Source: Edaphochlamys debaryana
Lineage: Eukaryota > Chlorophyta > Chlorophyceae > Chlamydomonadales
Assembly (NCBI GenBank): GCA_016858145.1
Contig: JAEHOE010000256.1
Coordinates: forward strand, 1-64,000
Length of the DNA stretch: 64,000 nucleotides
Direction of reading: 5' to 3'
In this document: one piece after another, positions 53,108 through 64,000 of the stretch
Position numbering within the stretch: position 1 is the first letter of the stretch
Layout: every line of letters begins with the position of its first letter
Notes under the pieces: model-generated
What the model was told of the DNA's origin: nothing
What the model saw: the letters and a program-made list of their open reading frames with translations, nothing else
The model's database searches: none
Translations under genes and position numbers: made by a program

Positions 53108-56100
53108 ATGGCGGGCAAAGATGCGAGCTGGAGCTTCTCGCGCGGCCGCTCCCTCCTGGTCGTGATTGCTGCCTTTTCTCTGTGGGCTCAAAGCAGCGCC
53201 GGTGGGTTGCGCCCAGGTCCCATAAACGCAGTTCGCAGTTCGGGCGGGTGACTTAAGACACGCCAGCAGTTTTGCGCGGGTCCCGCCCGAGGCGCCAGCC
53301 GACTCCTGCCCTCCTGAGCCCCATTCTATCCCCCCCCCCCCCACACACACACGCATCACCTGGGCAGAGGATGACTTTGAGCGGTTCTGGGGTCTGCGGC
53401 TCGGCCGGGCGCCCCAGCGCAGCGGCCGCGGCGGCGGGGCCGGGGGCGGGGGCCCCCAGGGCCCCGACGGCGGGGGCGGGGGCGGGCGGCGGCTGCTGCA
53501 CCGCGATCTCAAGTACGAGGAGATCTTCCTGTACTGGCAGCGCATGGTGGGGGGGAGGGGGGAAGAAAGGGGGGGGGGGGAGGGCCGGAGGAGGGAGAAG
53601 GGAAACTGGAAGGAGGGATGGGGCAGAGGACGGGGAACTGGGGGAGGAGTGGTGGGAGGTAGGTTCGGGCCCGGCCGTGCGGCTGTACGCAGGCTGCCAC
53701 CTGCCTGCCCGCGACCCGCACTTCTGCCACGTCACGCCCCCCCCCCAGTACGGCAACTGGTCACGTGAGGACCACGAGGAGCACGTGGCCACCTTCAAGT
53801 GCGGCTCCAAATGGGAGAGGGGGCAGGGGGGGAAGGGGCAGGGGCAGAGGGCAGGGGGGAGGGTTCGGGTCGGGCGGATGTGGGGTCAGCGTTGGCTGCA
53901 AGGTGCCAGCCCCTGCCGAGCCGCGGGCGCCCCAACGGGCGCCCCGACGCCACTGCCCCAAGCTCCCGCCCCCCCGCTTCCTCCCCCCCCCGCCCCCTCC
54001 CCCCACCCCCACCCCAAGGCACCAGCTGCAGTCGGGCCCCGAGGGCGCTGGGGCCTGGGAGCGCCCCCCCTCCTCCGACGCCGCCTTCCTGGCCGCCTAC
54101 TACTTCCTCAGGGGGCGGAGCAGGGCGGCGCTGGGGGCGCGGGCGGCGCCGGGGTGGAGCCCCGAGCGGGACAGGTGCCCGCCGGGTGAGCGCTGAGGGG
54201 GGGGGGGCGTTGGGGAGCTGGGTGCCCCCCACCCCCCCACGTTACTTCCGTTCCTGACGAGGGCTGCACTGAGCGCCCCCCCAGCCGCACCAGCCCCGCC
54301 CCTTGCTGTCGGTGGACCACTCCCTGGCATCGCCCTCACTCCCCTGCACCTCCACCTCCTCCCGCCCCCCACCCACCCCGCCCCAGGCTGCACCGAGCAC
54401 GGCACCTGCCACCAGGGCGAGGGCCGCTGCGACTGCCCCCGCGGCCGCACCGGCCCCGACTGCTCCCAGCCCCTGGCCTCCTCCTGCGGGGACTGGTGCC
54501 TGCGCGAGGGGCAGTGCCACCGCATCATACGCGAGTGGTGGTGAGCGGAGCCCCCCCCCCCCGGCCCGTCAGGGCGGCGGCACACGCACTCGGGCACACG
54601 GGGCATGTCAAGCTGTGCCCTCGTGCGGGGCCGGCAGGGGCAGCCGGGGGAATGGGAAATGGGGACGAGGTTACGCGAAGGCCAGCAAAGTGCACGCCCA
54701 GGGGGCCGGCAGGGGCAGCCGGGGGCCGGCTAGGTGGTCGAGGAGGCCAACAGCTGCGGAACCCCCGTGCCACCGGCCGAAGGGCTGCCTTGCAGCGCTC
54801 CGCTCAAGCCCCTCCCCCCTGTCCCCCCTTCCCCCCCTCCCCCCCCTCGCCCCCGCCAGTGTCAACGAGTGCAACCAGCGGGGCGTGTGCGTGTACGGCT
54901 TCTGCCACTGCTTCGCGGGATACTACGGAGCGGGGTGGGGGGGGGCGGGAAGAGGGAGGTGGCGATTGGGTTTTGGGGGAAGGGAACGCGGACGGGAGCA
55001 TACTTAGGGTCCGTTCGTCGCCGGCCTTGTTCCTGCTACCGATCCCCTCTGTATCCCGCCCCCCCCCCTCCCCCCCCCCCTCCCCCCCCCCCTCCCCCCC
55101 CCCCTCCCCCCCCCCCCTCCCCCCCCCCCTCCCCCCCCCCAGACTGCTCCATCAGTATGGACTGGGACGCCTCCCCCGCCCCCCGCCCCGTGCTGCTGCA
55201 GGGCCTGGGCTACGAGTGAGCGGGGGGGGGGGGGGAGGGGGGGGAGGGAATGGAGGGAGAGGGGGAGGGGAGCGGAGCTGCACGCACACGTGTCTGCCGT
55301 GGTCAGGGAGGGGCCGGGGGCATGCGCGTCTGGGGGCTCCGGGGCAGAGTCCCGGGTCGCAGGGGCGGGCAGTGTCTCGGCGCGTGGTGAGCCATGAGTT
55401 GTCCCCCATCCTCCAACTGCTCTGCGTCGACCGGGCACGCTCAGTCGCCCCTGCCAGCCACCCCCCGAACTCACCCCCCACCCCCAGGCCCAACCCCCGC
55501 GGCCCCAAGATCTATGTGTACGAGTTCCCGCCGCAGTTCAACGTCTGGTGGGGGGAGGGGGGGAGAGGGGGGCGTAGGCGAGGTGGCCAGGAGAGGTGGC
55601 CAGGGCGCAAGCAGGCAGTATGGGGCAGGGCCAGCACGTCCGCTGGAACCCCCCCCCCCAATCCTCCCTGCCCTATACTCCCTCCCCCTCCCCTCCCCCC
55701 CCCCCCTCCCAGGGGCCACCTGTGGATCGACCGCCCCAACAACCTGATTCTGTGGGAGCGCATCCTGAGCCTGCGCCTGAGGACGCTGGACCCAGAGGAG
55801 GTGGGGGGGAGGGGGAGGGGGGGTTGGCGTGGGGGAAGCGAGCCGCAAGCCGTACGTGCACGCCCAAGCAGACCACCAACACCTTGCCCACCACACACGC
55901 ACCCTCACCGCGGCACCCGGGTCCCTCCCCCCCCCAGGCCGATTTCTTCTTCGTGCCCGGCTGCCGGCGCGGCTGCAACCTGTGGCGGGGCAAGTTCGAG
56001 TACATACTGGTGGGGGGGCAGGGGGGGAGGGAGGGGGGGGGAGGGGGGGGAGGGGGGGGAGGGAGGGGGGGAAGGGGGGGAGAGAGGGGGGGGGGGGGGG

Positions 56101-59100
56101 GAGGGGGGGGGGGGGGGGAGGGGGGGGAGGGGTGGGTGGGGGGGGGGAGGAGGCGTCGGGCGGGCAAGGGGGCGGGCGGAGTGGCGGAGGGCGGTGCGTG
56201 GGCATTAACTGCTCGGGGCTGGCAGGGATGGCCGCCGGATCCCCTGGCCGGCCCCTTGGACCAGCCGCATTGCGCACCCAACTTGGCATGCCTTCCCTCC
56301 ACACTCCCCCCTCCCCCTCCCCCCTCCCCCCCCAGAAGCACTACGGGCGCTATTGGGAGCGGCGGGGGGGGAGGGACAACCTCGTCACGTCCGTTGGTGG
56401 GTGGGTGGGACAGGGGGAGGGAGGGGTGGGGTGGACCGGAGGGGATGGTGCTGGTAGGGGTGAAGGCGGAGCGGGCAAGGGGCCAGTGTCGGTAGGTCGG
56501 TAGGCCGGTGGTTGGGGGCTCTCGAGGGACTCCACGGAACGCCCCCGTCCTGCCCCCCTCCCCTCTCCTCCTTCCACCCCCAGGCGACTGGGGCCGCTGT
56601 GAGGCGCCCTGGCCGCTGCTGGGCGGCCGAGCCCTGGACACCGCCCAGGGGGCGGGGGGTACCGGGGGCAACGCCAGCGGCCCCTCCGCCTCCGCCTCCC
56701 CCCTGGACGTGGCCCCCCTGCTGGAGCGGGTGACCATGCTCACGCACTGGGGCATCAGCGCGGACCGCAGCGGGTTCGGGGGGGGGAGGGTTTGGGGGGG
56801 TGGGGTGGGGAGTGGGGGGGGTGGGGGGGGTGACTTGGCCGGCATGGGGGGGCCCTGGCGCGGGGGGGTGAGGGGCTGGGGGAAAGAGGAGGGCCTCGAG
56901 GGCGGGCCGGGGCCGCCGAGTGGGGGCAGCGGGAGGCGGGGGCCGCGAGGATGCGTGGAGGGGGTGCAAGGGACTGCCAAGCCCCATCCTGACCCACCCC
57001 TCACACCCCCTGTCACGTTTCTGCCCGGCTCCCTCCTCACATCCCCCCACCCCCCTTCCCCCTTTCAGGGAGGTGAGTGACAACCTGTTCAAGGCCTGTC
57101 ACAAACCCAACCAGGTGGGGGTGGGAGGTGGGGGGTGGCTGGCCAGGGGGGGTACAGGAGGTGCTGCCGGCAGGGCCAGGGCGGCGTCAGGGCCAGGGCG
57201 TGCGGCAGGGGCCCAGGTGCAGCCCTGCGCCTCGCCTTCAACCCGTCTCCCTTTCAGACCCCCCGTCCCCCTCTAACCCCCTTCCCCCTCCCCCCCTGTC
57301 AGGACCTGGTCATCCCCCCCCTGGTGGGGGACATGTTTGGGGCCTACGAGTGGAGCGTGTGGCACCCCAAGCGCCGGATCACGTGGGTGGGGGGAGGGTG
57401 GGGAGAGGGTGAGGGGGAGGAGGAGAAGGAGAGGGGAGCAGGAGGAGGAGCAGAGAGAGGGGGCTTGAGGGGGCATTGGGAGGAGGGCACGCGGTACGGG
57501 AGGGCGGCGTGGGCAGCCCTGGCGGGGCGGCGGCTGCTCCTCCTCGGCTGGGACCGCTGAGCCCCTGCCCCTCTTCCCCTTTAACTCCCCCCCCCCTCCC
57601 CCCCCCGCTCCCCTCCCCTCAGCCCCATTCAGAAGACCGTGCTGGCCTCCGTGGCGGGTGGGGTGGTGGGGTTCAGGGTTTTAGGGCTTCGGGGGGGGGG
57701 GGGCCAAGGCGGGAAGGCCTGCCCGGCAGGGGCTTACAGCAGCAGTGCAAGGCAGGCGAGTGCGCTAGGGCACCCGGCAGGGGGGGAAGGGGTACAAAGG
57801 AGGGGGGGGATGGACGATCGAGGGGGCAGGGGAAGCGCAGTGCGGGTGTTGAGCACCAATCCGCACCTGACACGCATCCCCCCCTCATGCCCACCCACCC
57901 CAGGTTCCCTGTGCGGATGGAACAGCGCCGAGGACCCCCCCTGCAAGGTACGGGCACGCCCGCCCCCCCGCCCCCCCACACGGCGCCTGCAGCTCTCGGC
58001 CCACGGCGTTCCCGCATGCATTGCTCCCTCCCTGACCCCGGCCTATCCTCTTCAGGCCGCCCTTCCCCCCCCTCTCCCCCCGCCCTCTCCCCCCCCGCAG
58101 AACCGGCGCTACTCGTTCGGGGTGCGGGCGGCGCTGTGGCAGCTGCTGAGGGACACACCCGACTTCCAGGTGGGGGGGGGGGCGGGGGAGGGGAGGGGGG
58201 GCAAGGAAAGGAGGGGGGACTGCGGGTGAGGACGCGGGTGAAGGACGTCGTTTACTATGCAGACAATGTTGAGCACCCGATGGGTGGATACAGGGGCGGA
58301 GGGGGCGGGTCGCTGCCGGGAGGCCGGAGCGTGTGGGCGGGGGCCGGCAGGCGTCCGGCTGGTCCGCGACCCCCCTCCATGCCGCCCGGCTGGTCCCCTT
58401 CCAAGGCGCCTGCCCCCCCCTCCCCCCCTTTGCCCCCCCCCCCCAGGTGGTCAAGCGGGTGCCCAACATGGCTCGGGCCATGGCGGAGAGCGAGTTCTGC
58501 TTCGCACCCACGGGTGGGTTTATGGGGTTGGGGGGGGGGGCTGGAGAGGGGGGCCCTGGTGGAGAGGAAGCGAGGGAGCGGCTGGGGAGCGGGGGTGTTG
58601 GTGGGGGGAGGAGGGGAGGTGTGTGGAGGGTGAGAGCGAGGCAACGGGAACAGTAGGAGGCGACCTGGATGAATCGGTCCCAGCAAGGTTCAGGGCACAG
58701 GGGAGTTTGAGACCTCCCCCTCACCTCACCCCCCCCCCAAGGCGCTGGCTACGGCAAGCGCAACGTCATCTCCGCCACCCTGGGCTGCATGCCCGTCATC
58801 ATCAGCGGTGGGGGGGGAGGGGGGGGGGAGAGAAAGGGAGGCCAGGGGGGAGGACACCTGTTTGACAAACGTGGGGCAGGCATGAGCGGGATGCGGCCTC
58901 AACACTGCCCAGTGCCATGCATTCCCACCCACCCCCTCTCCATCCCACACCCCGCCTCCTCCCGTTTCCCCCCCCCCCTCTCCCTCCCCCCCCCAGACCA
59001 CGTGGCCCAGCCCTGGGAGCCCTTCCTGGACTGGGGCTCCTTCGGTGCCTGGATCCCGGAGGCCGACATGAACGCCACGGAGGCCGTACTGCGGGCCTTC

Positions 59101-60766
59101 ACGGCGGAGGAGAAGGCGGACAAGATGGTGGGGGGAGGGGGAGGGGGAGGGGTGGGGGAGGGGAGGGGACAGGTGGGGGTTCAAAAGTGCTCGTGACAGT
59201 CAGGGAGAGGGCCGGGAGGGGTTTTGGTGAGGAACGGTGCCCGGGAAGAGGGCGTCGCTGCCGGGCGGGAGGGCCGGGCGGGCGGCCCCGGTACGCCCCC
59301 TACCGCTGCCTGCTGCCGGTGGTGCCGGGCGGTGCCATGGATCGTCACTAGCCTTGGCAGCCCCTCCAGGTCCCAACCCGTCTCTCCACCCATTCCTCCT
59401 TACCCGCCCTCCCCCCATTCCTCTCCTGCCCCCCAGCGGCGGCTCCACTGCGCCGCGCTGCACCTCACCTGGTCCTCCGTGTTCGGGGCCGTGGCGGCGG
59501 GGGACAGCGGGGGCTGGGACGCGGTGGGCACCCTGGTGTGGGTGCTGCGGGCGCGGGCGCGGAACCCGGGCGTGGAGGACAGCCGGCTGAGGGCGGTGCG
59601 GGGGGGGGGGGGCGGGGGGGGGGGGGGGGGAGCCGGAGCAGGGCACGGGCGGAGAGGGGCTGGGAGGCGTCCATGTGGACGAGCGGCACACGCGGCGGAG
59701 GCTTAGAGAAGCCTCCCCGTGAGTGTCCAGTGCGGTCACCACCAGCCACCAGAGACCTGCCTGCTACCATCCCCCTCCCGTCCCCCCTCCCCCCCCCTCC
59801 CCCCCCCAGGTGGACCCCGAGTTCGATGCCTTCATGGACTGCCGCACCGGCCCCACCCCCAGCCCGGGGGGGGCAGGGGCAGGGGCAGGGGGGGCAGGGG
59901 CTGGGGGTGAGACAGCGGCGCCCGCGCGCTCACCGCCCATGCCCTCCTCCGCCCACGCCGCCCTGCTCCGCCCCGCCGCCGCCGCCGCCGAGGCAGCGGC
60001 CTTCCCCCGCCGCACCTTCGCCACCGCGGCCTGGGCCCGGGCCAGGGCGGCGGCGGCGGCAGCAGCGGCAGGGGGGGCAGGGGGCGGCGGCGGGGGCGTG
60101 GGCATAGCGCTGCCGGGGCTGGGGTCGGACCCGCGGGCGGGGGCGACGGAGGCGGCTCCTGGCGAGGGCGTGGAGTGGGTGGTGTTACCCGGGGGGCTCA
60201 ACGTGAGGTGAGCAGGGGTGTGTGGGCGGGGTGGCGGTGGGCCGGGGGGCTTGGGGGCGGCGCACGAGAGGGTTGAGGGCGGGGACTCACTGCTTTAACA
60301 GTACAGCTTGGGCCAGGGCCGATGTCTCACTTACTCTCACTCGCACACGCCCGCAGCCCCGAACACACACACGCTCACGCATCCTCCCGCTACTTACCCT
60401 CCCCACCCCCACCTCACCCCACCCCACCCCCAGCGCCCCGCTGTGCCTCTTCTCCCCCACGGCCCTGGCCTACGCCGACCCGGGGGCACCCCTGGTGGAC
60501 GTGGGGGCGCTGAGGAGGGTGAGGGGGGTCGGTGCAGGGGTTGGGGGATCAGGAGGGGTGCAGGGGCGGTTTCCCCCTCCACCACACCCGTCAGAGCGTT
60601 CATCCCGTCTCTCAAGCCCTCGTGCCCCTCCCCCCCGCCCCCCCAGTCCCACCCCCCCGGCGACTGCCTCCCCCGCAACGCCAACCGCGCGGGCGCCTTT
60701 CACGCGGGCGGCTCCGCCACCTGCGCCCCCGGGGAGCCCCTCACGGCCTGCGCGGTGCTGGCGTGA
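53108..60766 (+). CDS. Exostosin-family (GT47) glycosyltransferase with EGF-like repeats
   Basis: A hydrophobic N-terminal segment (GRSLLVVIAAFSLWAQSSAG) implies a signal peptide or type II membrane anchor. Two EGF-like Cys motifs follow (CTEHGTCHQGEGRCDC; CNQRGVCVYGFCHC). The exostosin domain starts PKIYVYEFPPQFNVW and continues ADFFFVPGCRRGCNLW, SVGDWGRCEAPWPLL, DLVIPPLVGDMFGAYEWS, FCFAPTGAGYGKRNVISATL and GCMPVIISDHVAQPWEPFLD, typical of GT47. Clear exons: 53108-53201, 53368-53546, about 53693-53862, about 54024-54185, 54387-54540, 54860-54932, 55143-55215, 55488-55547, 55713-55800, 55938-56009, 56336-56396, 56584-56773, 57069-57114, 57303-57382, 57623-57657, 57904-57947, 58101-58169, 58447-58513, 58741-58807, 58997-59127, 59437-59595, 59810-60207, 60434-60518, 60647-60766. 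The joins 53546/53693 and 54932/55143 are off by one base, and two donors would be unusual (GTTCGG). The C-terminus adds an Ala/Gly-rich insert and a small Cys-containing tail. Golgi location and sugar transfer are family knowledge; the substrate is unknown. Confidence 0.85.
55058..55140 (+). repeat. C-run/T microsatellite in a GT47 intron
   Basis: About eight blocks of 8-10 C followed by T, directly before the acceptor of the 55143 exon. An extreme polypyrimidine tract. Confidence 0.93.
56012..56150 (+). repeat. G-rich purine tract in a GT47 intron
   Basis: Almost pure G with scattered A and few T, directly after the donor of the exon ending at 56009. The same intron ends in a C-rich tract before 56336. 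Confidence 0.93.
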
Positions 60767-63579
60767 GGGGCCCCAAGAGGGGGGGCAGAAGACATCGACG
60801 GAGCGTCGCGCTTGGTTGAGGGGCGTAGGGGCAAGGGGTCTCGCGGGGATGGGTCCAGAAGATTGGGGGGGGGGGGGTGAGGGATGGCGTGAGGGGGGCA
60901 GGAGGGGCGGGGGCAGCAGGCGGGCTGGCGGGGGCGCTGGGGTGCATGTGGGCCGGTGGGCGGGCGGGGACATGGGGTGAGCGACCGAGTGGAGTGGCGC
61001 CGTGGGGCGGAGAGCAGAGCAGCGCGGAGCAGGCCGGGTGCAGGGGTGCTCGGGTGCATACGGTGATAGGCCGGGGCAATGGTGGAGGCCGGGGCAATGG
61101 TGGAGGCAGGGGGGATGGTGGAGGCTGCTGGACGACCGCGGGCAGGCAGGCGGGCAGGGGGGCTGCAGGGGGGCTGGGGTGAGTCGAGGGCCCGGGTGGG
61201 TGGAGCTAGCCTGCTGTGCGGCCAAGGCGGATGAAGAGGCCAGTGCTCGCGCGTTGTGGGTTGGCCCGGGCGCACCGCCGGACGCAGCCCTGGGCGCGCG
61301 CGGTGGAGCATGCAGGCGGCAGTGGGGGAATGAGACACGGGGGGCAGTGGGGGCCGCGAGCCGGTGTAAGCGATTGGCCACACGTGCGTCCCGCTGGCCG
61401 GCGCTGGGAGGGCGGCGGCAGATGCCGTGCCTCTGGCCGTCTCACCCCCGCCCCACCGCCCCGGGGTACCTCGATGCCCCCTCAAGCACGCACCAGCCGC
61501 ACGGTGAGCTGCTCGCCTCGCACCGCTCAGTCCGCTGGCATGCAAATGGTGTGAGGGGGACCAAGCAGACGGTCTGACTCACGATCAGGTGCCGTCAAGA
61601 GTAGGAGTGGCCAGGTTGCATGACGGCTTCTTACAGCGCCGTCCGTCTATCTCATCACCAAGCAGCTCTCAACGAATGGCCCCTGTTCGGCTGCCAAGCG
61701 CCGGGTGCCGAATCGACCTGCGCCCACTGAGCTTGGCGGCAGCTACTCACACGTACACTACACCACTGCTGGCTCGGGCCGCGGCCTCAGCATCAACCAA
61801 AGGCACAGCAGCCAATCCAATAACCCTCAACTTGCGTCAAAGGAGCTATGTAGCCCGACGGGGCAATGAAGGCGACGGGCAGCGAATGAAAGGCGGATGC
61901 GGTAAATCGGGACGGGGCGGGGGATGTGGCCCAGCCTGTGTGCGCACGTGCTCGCTGGCACGGCCTGAGCAGTCCTAGCCATGTCAGGGGGGACCAGGGG
62001 GAGGGCGGAGGGATGCGTGTGGCCCCGCTTCCACAGCGGCTGGCCGGCCCCTTGCCTCTCCTGGATCAAGCACCCCTGCCCCCTGCCAAAGCAAAGAGGT
62101 CGGAGGCGTCCTATGTACGGCAGTGATAATAATGCCACCCACCGTCAAAGCCTCAAGCTTTCAAAATCCCGTGCCCCAATCCCATAGGTAGAGGAGGCAT
62201 GTGTCAATCCCTGGGCGCCGGGCGGATCTATGGTCCGATAGATACCGCCCGCAGCGCCCCCACTGTGCGTGTTCGGGCATACATACCATCAAGCCCGTGC
62301 GCCCAGCCATCCAGCCAACAGCCGCACGAAACCCTTCCGTCCAATCCTAGTGAGCCAATTTATGAGTTCAGCAAGCCGTGCCGGGGCAGCAACCGCGCAG
62401 CTCGGGGCGCGGTAGGTCCCGTTGGTCACGGGCCGGCCCCGGGAGCGCACTGCTTCGCCGCACCTCAGCGGCGGTGCGCGCATGCATGACTGCCGCGGCG
62501 CTGCCCCGAGCACGGCACCACACAGCGACACTGTGCTCGCACGCACGGAGCAAAAAGACGCATCCCTGCCCTGCGGCGGCGGCGGCGGTGCTCGCACGCC
62601 CGCACATGAATGAGCCCCGCCAACCCCACACACGCGCGCACAGCAGCACCCTGTAAGCGGGGCCACATGCGCCGGCGGTTGGTTGGCACCGGGGGTGTAC
62701 GTCCACGCACGCACAGAGTTGCATCATCGAATGCGCCTCGCGAATCGATTCCCTCTCTCAGAATAAGCCAATGGTTTGGGCGCCGCACGACGGCGGCGGG
62801 GCACGCAGGCCCCCAGCAGCCCGCATCAACACTTGAGACATGCACTGCCTCCATCCAAGCAACAAACACACGCGCGAAACCCATGGGGACGTATCGACGG
62901 GCACAGCAGCACATGTGACCAAAGGCGGGGCGCGGAATGGGTAGGGGTCCAAAATGCGGGGCGGTTGTATCAGGTGCACATGGCATGCGAGTCGCATGTT
63001 TATGGGTCTTCCCAAAACACACACCCTCCCGTGAACAATCAAGTGAACTCGTAAGCTTGAAGCCGGCGGCTTAGCTAAGCAACACCGTTTAATGCAGCGT
63101 GACACTCATGGTGTCCTAGGTTGCTAAGGGGGTTTATTCGCTCCTTGTGAGGGAGCGGCTAGGGGTGGGGGGGCGGTACCCGCCTCGAGGCCCGCTCGCG
63201 CCCGAGAGGCACCCTGGCCGCCGCTACTCGCAGGTGCCGCCCCAGGCAGGGGGCGGCGGGCGGCGGCGGGTGCCTCGGCTGCGGTGGCGGGCCGGCGGTC
63301 GCAGTGGAGAGAGGCAGCGCGCGCCCGTGCCAGCTGCGCCAAACAGCTGGCACGGTGTGGGACCCCAATGCAGAACACTTCCTTGCTCGGTGATGAGACG
63401 AGTCCAACTGAGCACGCAAACAAACACGCACAAGCCTTGATCGGATACAGCAGATCCAAAGTCCCGATGATGATGCCACACACTGTACGGCATCTGCCAT
63501 CCAGTGCACGGCTTCGCACTCCTCGGTGCATCTGCCTTTCGGCATGGCACCGCCGTGCACCGCACGATGCCGTACGCGA
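60767..63579. other. Gene-poor region between convergent genes
   Basis: No supported exon. The left end is probably the GT47 3' untranslated region. A small tandem (GGCCGGGGCAATGGTGGAG-like, about three copies) lies at 61070-61125. Long Pro/Ala/His-rich minus-strand frames here lack any domain or splice logic. Confidence 0.5.
61365..61369 (+). other. Candidate polyadenylation signal TGTAA (GT47 gene)
   Basis: First TGTAA on the plus strand after the stop at 60766, about 600 nt downstream. Confidence 0.4.
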
Positions 63580-64000
63580 TTACGTGTAGGTGCTGACGCC
63601 GGTCTGGCGCGCAGTGGGCGCGTCGCCGCGGCTGGGCTCCCGGTGCATGCGCAGGCTGTCCCACATGCTGCTGCGGGGCGCGCGGGCAGGGTCGACCACC
63701 TCCGTGGCGGTCGCATGGCCAAACTTGTTATAGGCCATAAGTGCCACCACCGCCAGCAGCACGGTGCCCGCAACAGCGCCGATGACAATGCCCGCGATCG
63801 CACCGTCGCTGAGGCCGCCGCTGCTGCCACTGTCGCTGGGCACGTCCTCGGAGCTCGCGGCCTGCACACCCGACCGCACCACCACCGCGCGGCAGCCCAC
63901 GGTGACGACGGCAGAGTCAGACAGCGGCTGGCCCGCGGCCTCGGCCGCGGCGCGGATCTGCGCCTCAGCATCCGACAGCACCGTGCCGCTGGAGCAGGCG
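63580..64000 (-). CDS. C-terminal end of a single-pass membrane protein (partial)
   Basis: An open frame enters from the right edge and ends with TAA at 63580-63582; about 139 residues are visible. It has a short soluble stretch (LSDAEAQIRAAAEAAGQPLS, VVTVGCRAVVVRSG), a Ser/Gly/Asp linker, one clear membrane helix (GAIAGIVIGAVAGTVLLAVV) and a cytosolic tail of about 45 residues (SSMWDSLRMHREPS) ending STYT. This layout is common at the C-terminus of large algal surface proteins. The extracellular part lies outside the window, so no family can be named. Confidence 0.6.
   Translation of the reverse strand, partial: ACSSGTVLSDAEAQIRAAAEAAGQPLSDSAVVTVGCRAVVVRSGVQAASSEDVPSDSGSSGGLSDGAIAGIVIGAVAGTVLLAVVALMAYNKFGHATATEVVDPARAPRSSMWDSLRMHREPSRGDAPTARQTGVSTYT

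Noticed and set aside
60470..61545. Minus-strand open frames of about 280-300 codons after the GT47 gene
   Set aside because: Antisense of the last GT47 exons plus low-complexity Pro/His sequence; no signal of selection.

Overview
The window looks like nuclear DNA of a chlamydomonadalean (volvocine-type) green alga. The evidence is very high GC, genes split into many small exons by GT-AG introns (one GC-AG), TGTAA motifs downstream of several stop codons (the usual algal polyadenylation signal), and four large pherophorin genes with Pro/Ser (hydroxyproline-rich) spacers. There are no bacterial operons, Shine-Dalgarno patterns, CRISPR arrays or rRNA genes. I built the gene models by hand from splice sites, reading phase and family motifs; exon edges are my own calls.

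Layout. 1-2332: array of about 28 copies of an 85-bp satellite, running off the left edge. 3070-6531 (-): SirB1-like transglutaminase-fold/TPR protein, head-to-head (394 bp) with 6926-9289 (+), an RWDD2-type RWD/DUF1115 protein. 10312-13552 (-): nuclear-looking, acidic orphan protein. 13553-15963: gene-free DNA holding one copy of a dispersed repeat. 15964-19337 (-), 20835-25157 (-), 29343-33874 (+) and 36215-44559 (-): four pherophorins, called PHA to PHD here, making a 28-kb extracellular-matrix cluster; a second repeat copy lies at 27.2-27.8 kb. 44560-47775: gene-poor. 47776-52261 (-): about 13 ankyrin repeats, head-to-head (847 bp) with 53108-60766 (+), a secretory EGF/exostosin (GT47) glycosyltransferase. 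60767-63579: gene-poor. 63580-64000 (-): C-terminal end of a single-pass membrane protein.

How they fit together. PHA-PHD should be secreted structural glycoproteins: signal peptide, cysteine-rich globular ends and a polyproline rod. They are built from a small set of exchangeable modules, visible in shared exon sizes and intron phases. PHA joins an N-terminal module shared with PHC/PHD to a C-terminal module shared with PHB. The GT47 enzyme next door would act in the same secretory route, on glycans of unknown identity; any functional link to the pherophorins is inference from position only. The remaining genes look like ordinary housekeeping or unknown cytosolic/nuclear proteins.

Caveats. 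The proline-rod exons of PHC and PHD contain single-base changes in C/G runs that move the reading frame, and two GT47 exon junctions do not close cleanly. These may be assembly errors in low-complexity DNA or genuine changes.
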